A stretch of DNA of 64,000 nt from SIG440 sp045645485. GTDB taxonomy: Bacteria > Bacillota > Clostridia > Monoglobales > Monoglobaceae. Shown piece by piece: positions 60,004 to 64,000 of the stretch (its first letter is position 1; every line of letters begins with the position of its first letter). Made by a program: the position numbers and the translations under genes. The stretch covers positions 36,991-100,990 of the forward strand of contig JAZRIX010000020.1 of NCBI GenBank assembly GCA_045645485.1, in the 5' to 3' direction. Below the pieces are notes generated by a model. It did no database searches, was not told where the DNA came from, and was given only the letters and a program-made list of their open reading frames with translations.

Positions 60004-62846
60004 TGGAGAACAAATACAGCAAATATATTCACGTCAAAGGTGCCAGAGAGAACAACCTCAAAGGCATTGACGTAAAAATTCCAAGAGACAAGATGGTTGT
60101 GCTTACGGGTCTTAGCGGTTCGGGGAAATCCTCTCTTGCTTTTCAGACAATTTATGCAGAGGGTCAGAGACGGTATGTGGAATCACTTTCGGCATATGCA
60201 CGTCAGTTCCTCGGTCAGATGGAAAAGCCAAATGTGGATTCCATTGAAGGACTTTCTCCTGCTATATCCATTGACCAGAAGACAACCAGCAAGAATCCCC
60301 GTTCAACGGTTGGTACTGTTACAGAAGTCTATGACTATGTACGTCTTTTGTTTGCAAGAATAGGTGTTCCCCACTGTCCAAAGTGCGGAAAGGAAATCAA
60401 ATCACAGAGCATCGACCAGATTGTAGATAGCGTGAAGGCACTGCCCGAAAAGACAAAGATGCAGATTCTTGCTCCCGTTGTAAGAGGAAGAAAAGGCGAG
60501 TATACCAAAATTTTTGAGAAGGCGGCAAAGGACGGCTTTGTGCGTGTCCGTGTTGACGGTGAGATTTTTGACCCGTCTGTCGATGAAATCAAGCTTGACA
60601 AGCAGAAAAAGCATAATATTGAAATTGTTGTTGACCGTCTTGTGGTGCGTGAGGGAATGGATAAGCGACTCACCGATTCCCTTGAAACAGCGCTGAAAAT
60701 GGCAAACGGTCTTGTGGCGGTTCAGCTTATTGATGAGGACAGAGAGCTTTTGTTCAGCCAGAACTATGCCTGCGATGACTGCGGAATCAATATTGAGGAG
60801 CTGACACCCAGGATGTTTTCCTTCAATACGCCCTACGGTGCCTGCCCTCATTGTATGGGTCTTGGTGAGGTAGAGCTGATAGATGTGGAACGGCTCATTC
60901 CCGACAAAACAAAGAGTATAAACGAGGGTGCCATTGCCTGCTATGGCTGGACAGGAACAGACAAAGACAGTATTTCGGCAATGTATTACAGGGGTCTTGC
61001 AAAGAAGTACGGCTTCAGCCTTGATACTCCCGTTCAGGATTTGCCTGAGGATATTGTGAATATTATTCTTTACGGAACAAATGGCGAAAAGGTACATCTT
61101 TCATATGAAAAGACCTATGCAAGAGGCGAGCATTTTGCACGGTTTGAGGGAATCGTAAATAATGTTCTGAGACGTTATCAGGAAACCAATTCAGACTGGG
61201 CAAAACGTGAAATTCAGGAGTTTATGAACACAACTCCCTGCCCTGAATGTAAGGGTACACGTCTCAAAAAAGAGAGCCTTGCGGTTACGGTAAAGGGCAG
61301 AAATATAGACGAAATAAGCAATTTTTCCATTGCGGAGGCTATGGAGTTTTTTGACAAAATGGAACTGACCCCCAAGGAAGAATTTATAGGAAGGCAAATT
61401 CTGAAGGAAATAAAGGTGAGACTTTTGTTCCTTGTGAGTGTGGGTCTTGAATACCTTACCCTTTCACGTTCAAGCGGAACACTTTCGGGCGGTGAGGCAC
61501 AGCGAATACGACTTGCCAGCCAGATTGGTTCAGGGCTTATGGGGGTTGTGTATATTCTGGACGAGCCAAGTATCGGTCTTCATCAGCGTGACAATCACAA
61601 GCTTATTGAAATGCTGAAAAAGCTCCGTGATTTGGGGAATACACTTCTGGTTGTTGAACATGACGAGGATACAATGCGTGCCGCCGACCACATAATTGAC
61701 ATTGGTCCCGGAGCAGGTATTCATGGCGGTTATGTTGTGGCAGAGGGTACGGCTGAAGAGATTATGAAATGCAAGGAGTCCGAAACTGGTCAGTATCTCA
61801 GCGGTGAAAAGTTTATTCCTGTGCCTTTTGCAAGACGTCAGGGCAACGGAAGCTTCTTGAAGCTTGAAGGTGCTGCACAGAATAATCTGAAAAATGTCGA
61901 CATAGAGATTCCTCTGGGAACCTTCACCTGTGTTACGGGTGTTTCGGGAAGCGGCAAAAGCTCTCTGGTGAACGAAGTACTGTTCAAAATTCTTGCAAAT
62001 GATTTGAACCGCGCAAAACAGAAGCCCGGTAAGTACAAAAAGATAAGCGGACTTGAGAACCTTGACAAGGTTATTGACATTGACCAGTCACCAATCGGAA
62101 GAACTCCCCGTTCCAACCCTGCAACCTATACAGGTCTTTTCGGGGATATAAGAGCACTTTTTGCATCCACTCCCGATGCCAAATCCCGCGGCTACGGTCC
62201 GGGACGTTTCAGCTTTAACGTAAAGGGCGGCAGATGCGAATCCTGTCAGGGTGACGGTATAATCAAAATTGAAATGCACTTTTTGCCTGATATTTATATG
62301 CCCTGTGAGGTGTGCGACGGAAAACGCTATAACCGTGAAACTCTGGAAGTAAAATTCAAGGGCAAGAGCATTGCGGATGTTCTGGATATGACGGTGGAAG
62401 AGGGAATGTATTTCTTTGAGAGTATTCCCAAAATCGCAAACCGTCTCAAAACTCTTTATGAGGTGGGTCTTGGTTATATCAAAATCGGGCAGTCCTCAAC
62501 AACTCTTTCGGGCGGTGAAGCACAGCGTGTCAAGCTTGCAACCGAGCTGAGCAAGCGAAGCACAGGAAAGACCATTTATATCCTTGACGAGCCTACAACG
62601 GGTCTTCATACTGCAGATGTTCATCGTCTTATTGACGTATTGCAGAGGCTTGTGGAGTCAGGAAATACTGTTGTTGTTATTGAACACAATCTTGACGTTA
62701 TTAAAACGGCTGACTATATAATTGACCTTGGACCTGAAGGCGGTAACAAGGGAGGTATGATTGTTGCAAAGGGTACCCCCGAAGAGGTTGCCCGATGCAG
62801 AGAATCCTATACGGGAATTTATCTGAAACAAAGTCTTGAAAACTAG
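60003..62846 (+). CDS. uvrA: Excinuclease ABC subunit A
   Basis: About 947 residues. ATG at 60000 and at 60003 are both possible; the GGTGGAG ribosome site is better spaced for 60003. UvrA is the dimeric damage-sensing ATPase that loads UvrB. Two ABC modules: GLSGSGKSSLAF near residue 33 and GVSGSGKSSLVNE near 645, with signatures LSGGEAQRIRLASQ and LSGGEAQRVKLATE. Zinc-binding Cys pairs appear in CPKCGKE, CDDCGINIEELTP and CESCQGDG...CEVCDGKRY. The stop lies close to a convergent gene remnant. Confidence 0.97.
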   Translation: MENKYSKYIHVKGARENNLKGIDVKIPRDKMVVLTGLSGSGKSSLAFQTIYAEGQRRYVESLSAYARQFLGQMEKPNVDSIEGLSPAISIDQKTTSKNPRSTVGTVTEVYDYVRLLFARIGVPHCPKCGKEIKSQSIDQIVDSVKALPEKTKMQILAPVVRGRKGEYTKIFEKAAKDGFVRVRVDGEIFDPSVDEIKLDKQKKHNIEIVVDRLVVREGMDKRLTDSLETALKMANGLVAVQLIDEDRELLFSQNYACDDCGINIEELTPRMFSFNTPYGACPHCMGLGEVELIDVERLIPDKTKSINEGAIACYGWTGTDKDSISAMYYRGLAKKYGFSLDTPVQDLPEDIVNIILYGTNGEKVHLSYEKTYARGEHFARFEGIVNNVLRRYQETNSDWAKREIQEFMNTTPCPECKGTRLKKESLAVTVKGRNIDEISNFSIAEAMEFFDKMELTPKEEFIGRQILKEIKVRLLFLVSVGLEYLTLSRSSGTLSGGEAQRIRLASQIGSGLMGVVYILDEPSIGLHQRDNHKLIEMLKKLRDLGNTLLVVEHDEDTMRAADHIIDIGPGAGIHGGYVVAEGTAEEIMKCKESETGQYLSGEKFIPVPFARRQGNGSFLKLEGAAQNNLKNVDIEIPLGTFTCVTGVSGSGKSSLVNEVLFKILANDLNRAKQKPGKYKKISGLENLDKVIDIDQSPIGRTPRSNPATYTGLFGDIRALFASTPDAKSRGYGPGRFSFNVKGGRCESCQGDGIIKIEMHFLPDIYMPCEVCDGKRYNRETLEVKFKGKSIADVLDMTVEEGMYFFESIPKIANRLKTLYEVGLGYIKIGQSSTTLSGGEAQRVKLATELSKRSTGKTIYILDEPTTGLHTADVHRLIDVLQRLVESGNTVVVIEHNLDVIKTADYIIDLGPEGGNKGGMIVAKGTPEEVARCRESYTGIYLKQSLEN

Positions 62847-62854
62847 AGGATAGG

Positions 62855-63268
62855 TTAATTAGATTTATAAGCAAAGGTTGTTGTCGAAGAAACAAAGGGA
62901 ATACCCAGCTTCAGTGCAACAGCTTTTCCCCACAGTGCCATGGAATCTGCTACGATACAGCCAGGCTTCAGTTCTGACATTTCTCTGCACACCTTGTCAT
63001 CAAGTGCCAATGTGGTATCAACCAGTATTTTGGTAGAGAATGTAAGGTCTTTTCCTAAACGGGCAGAGTCTTTGGCACTGAGTTTTTGTTCCATATCGTA
63101 ATTGTCACAAGATATGAATGTTGCCCCTGCTGCCTCAATTTTTTCACGCATAACGTTATATGAATAATACCACAACTGATGTCCGCCAGCGACTAATTCT
63201 CTGACAACCCCCAAGGTGGGGTTGGTGTGTCCGTGTGCAGGAATACAAAAGAAAACTATTTTGCTCAT
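62855..63268 (-). pseudogene. Truncated MGT-like (GT1) glycosyltransferase, N-terminal remnant
   Basis: 137 residues, while macrolide/UDP-glycosyltransferases of this type are about 390-400. The N-terminal Rossmann half is well preserved: MSKIVFFCIPAHGHTNPTLGVV, GHQLWYYSYNVMREKIEAAGA and CIVADSMALWGKAVALKLGIP. It ends FAYKSN-stop exactly where uvrA begins, so the nucleotide-sugar-binding C-terminal half is missing and it cannot be an active GT-B enzyme. Deletion next to uvrA is the simplest reading. ATG 63266-63268 follows AGGTGACATAAA. Confidence 0.8.
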
Positions 63269-63497
63269 TTTATGTCACCTGATTTCATTCTTCAATATTA
63301 TTAAAGATCTGTTTAACAATGTCCTGCTGCTTTGCTTTGGGCGGAATTACTATTCCTTTTTCTTTATCCCCAAGAACCAGTATCATTTTTGATTACTTAA
63401 AAGCAGCAATCTACGGAAAAGCTTCCTTATTATATTTAATATACATAAGCATAAAAAACAAATTAAAAAACTTTGTTAAAAAAATTTCAAAAAGTAC
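63269..63497. other. Gap with a possible gene remnant upstream of the truncated transferase
   Basis: On the minus strand 63285-63386 reads as 33 codons, ILVLGDKEKGIVIPPKAKQQ and onward to DIVKQIFNNIEE-stop, with an in-frame stop just before and no ribosome site. It looks like the C-terminal end of a degraded regulator-like gene, but I cannot name the family. 63400-63497 is A/T-rich with no signal apart from the rpsJ promoter that follows. Confidence 0.35.
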
Positions 63498-63527
63498 TTG
63501 ACTTTTGTTGCAAGGTTGTAGTATAAT
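63498..63527 (+). promoter_or_regulatory. Predicted promoter of the S10 ribosomal protein operon
   Basis: TTGACT (63498-63503), 18-base spacer, perfect TATAAT (63522-63527). It lies about 300 bases before rpsJ. Confidence 0.75.
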
Positions 63528-63533
63528 ATCAGA

Positions 63534-63827
63534 GCGTGACAAAGACATACGATGATTCCGGAGGTAGCAGCCCTGATTTTATCAGGTGACTGGGAATTTC
63601 GGAGGAGATTGTCCGGTTTTCAAAACAGGGCGGAAGGTCACACTTTCAATTGAATACAGCAAGATATACGGGCTCAGTATGCTGGTGGGCTCGGATTGCG
63701 TTGTGTTTATGCCCCGAAACCGCATCTTTGTGAAAGCAAAAATCAAGGTTCGGGTTTTATTATTTAGTTGTGCGAAACGCCCGGCACAGCGGAAAAATCA
63801 AAAGTAAATTTTGAAGGAGGGTACAGC
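63534..63827 (+). promoter_or_regulatory. Long 5' leader of the S10 operon
   Basis: About 290 transcribed bases with no convincing gene. Local pairing is evident, for example CCTGATTTTATCAGG near 63574-63588 and a GGTTCGGG/GCCCCGAAACC pair around 63712-63760. S10 operons in other bacteria are autoregulated through such leaders by a ribosomal protein (L4 in E. coli). Whether this one is regulatory is inferred. A GAAGGAGGG ribosome site lies at 63813-63821. Confidence 0.5.
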
Positions 63828-64000
63828 ATGGCAGCTGAGAAGATCAGAATCAGACTTAAGGCTTATGATCACAATCTTATCGACCAGAGTGCCGAAAAGA
63901 TTGTTGAGACAGCCAAGAGAACAGGAGCTAAGGTTTCAGGACCTATCCCGCTCCCCACAAAGAAGGAAGTCGTTACAATCCTCAGAGCGGTTCACAAGTA
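63828..64000 (+). CDS. rpsJ: 30S ribosomal protein S10, N-terminal part
   Basis: About 57 codons before the window ends. The translation EKIRIRLKAYDHNLIDQSAEK, cut here, continues through VETAKRTGAKVSGPIPLPTK and is unmistakable S10 (normally about 102 residues). S10 is part of the 30S head and a NusB partner in antitermination. ATG 63828 follows GAAGGAGGG. It should open the S10-spc operon beyond the window. Confidence 0.97.
   Translation, partial: MAAEKIRIRLKAYDHNLIDQSAEKIVETAKRTGAKVSGPIPLPTKKEVVTILRAVHK

Noticed and set aside
63319..63501. 60-codon plus-strand frame near the truncated transferase
   Set aside because: A/T-rich, Lys/Phe-rich product without a ribosome site, overlapping an apparent remnant on the other strand.
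63586..63807. 73-codon frame before rpsJ
   Set aside because: It lies in the structured S10 leader, has no clear ribosome site, and its product is not protein-like in composition.
1..64000. tRNA or rRNA genes
   Set aside because: I scanned gaps for T-arm and CCA signals and found only the tmRNA; a tRNA search program would be decisive.

Overview
The window looks like chromosomal DNA of a low-GC, Gram-positive, spore-forming Clostridia member; the Ruminococcaceae/Oscillospiraceae lineage is a guess from gene content. The basis is PolC-type polymerase, SepF and DivIVA, SpoVA spore proteins, RemB beside recF-gyrB, GatCAB tRNA amidation, a T-box leader, strong AGGAGG ribosome sites and TTGACA-17-TATAAT promoters, often with an extended TGn -10. 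It is almost entirely core genome.

Layout. 1-11 kb is mostly minus strand: tex (partial), polC, ispG, rpiB, fruK, mntP, rsmG and a small 2[4Fe-4S] ferredoxin, with one plus-strand phosphohexomutase. 11.2-11.74 kb is an AT-rich region with DnaA boxes, the likely replication origin; dnaA is not beside it. From there genes run almost all on plus: dnaN-recF-remB-gyrB, a frameshifted GIY-YIG nuclease gene between two near-identical repeat arrays, thyA-folA, and a cell-surface glycan block (Wzt-like ATPase, two large multidomain family-2 glycosyltransferases, a sensor kinase) at 18.2-26.8 kb. Then come smpB-ssrA, GTP-dependent PEP carboxykinase (minus), proB (minus) and dusB.

32.4-37.5 kb is an Asn-type T-box leader followed by aspS-gatC-gatA-gatB, the indirect Asn-tRNA route. 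Its GatA is short and has lost the amidase Lys and cis-Ser, the most surprising thing in the window. 37.5-42.1 kb holds carbohydrate genes (transaldolase-like aldolase, DeoR regulator, FGGY kinase, MalQ). 42.4-44.3 kb is spoVAC-spoVAD-spoVAE. 44.4-51.9 kb is miaB-ylbF-mutS-mutL-miaA. 51.9-57.3 kb is a division/envelope cluster (HlyD-like protein, YggS, SepF, YlmH, DivIVA, LspA, RluD), followed by radC-uvrB-uvrA. The right edge has a truncated glycosyltransferase remnant, a ~290-nt leader and the start of rpsJ (S10 operon).

Two intergenic repeat families are scattered through the window. One has short stems that covary between copies and brackets the GIY-YIG gene. Start codons were chosen by ribosome-site spacing and by recalled family N-termini; all functional calls rest on motifs read by eye, with no database search.
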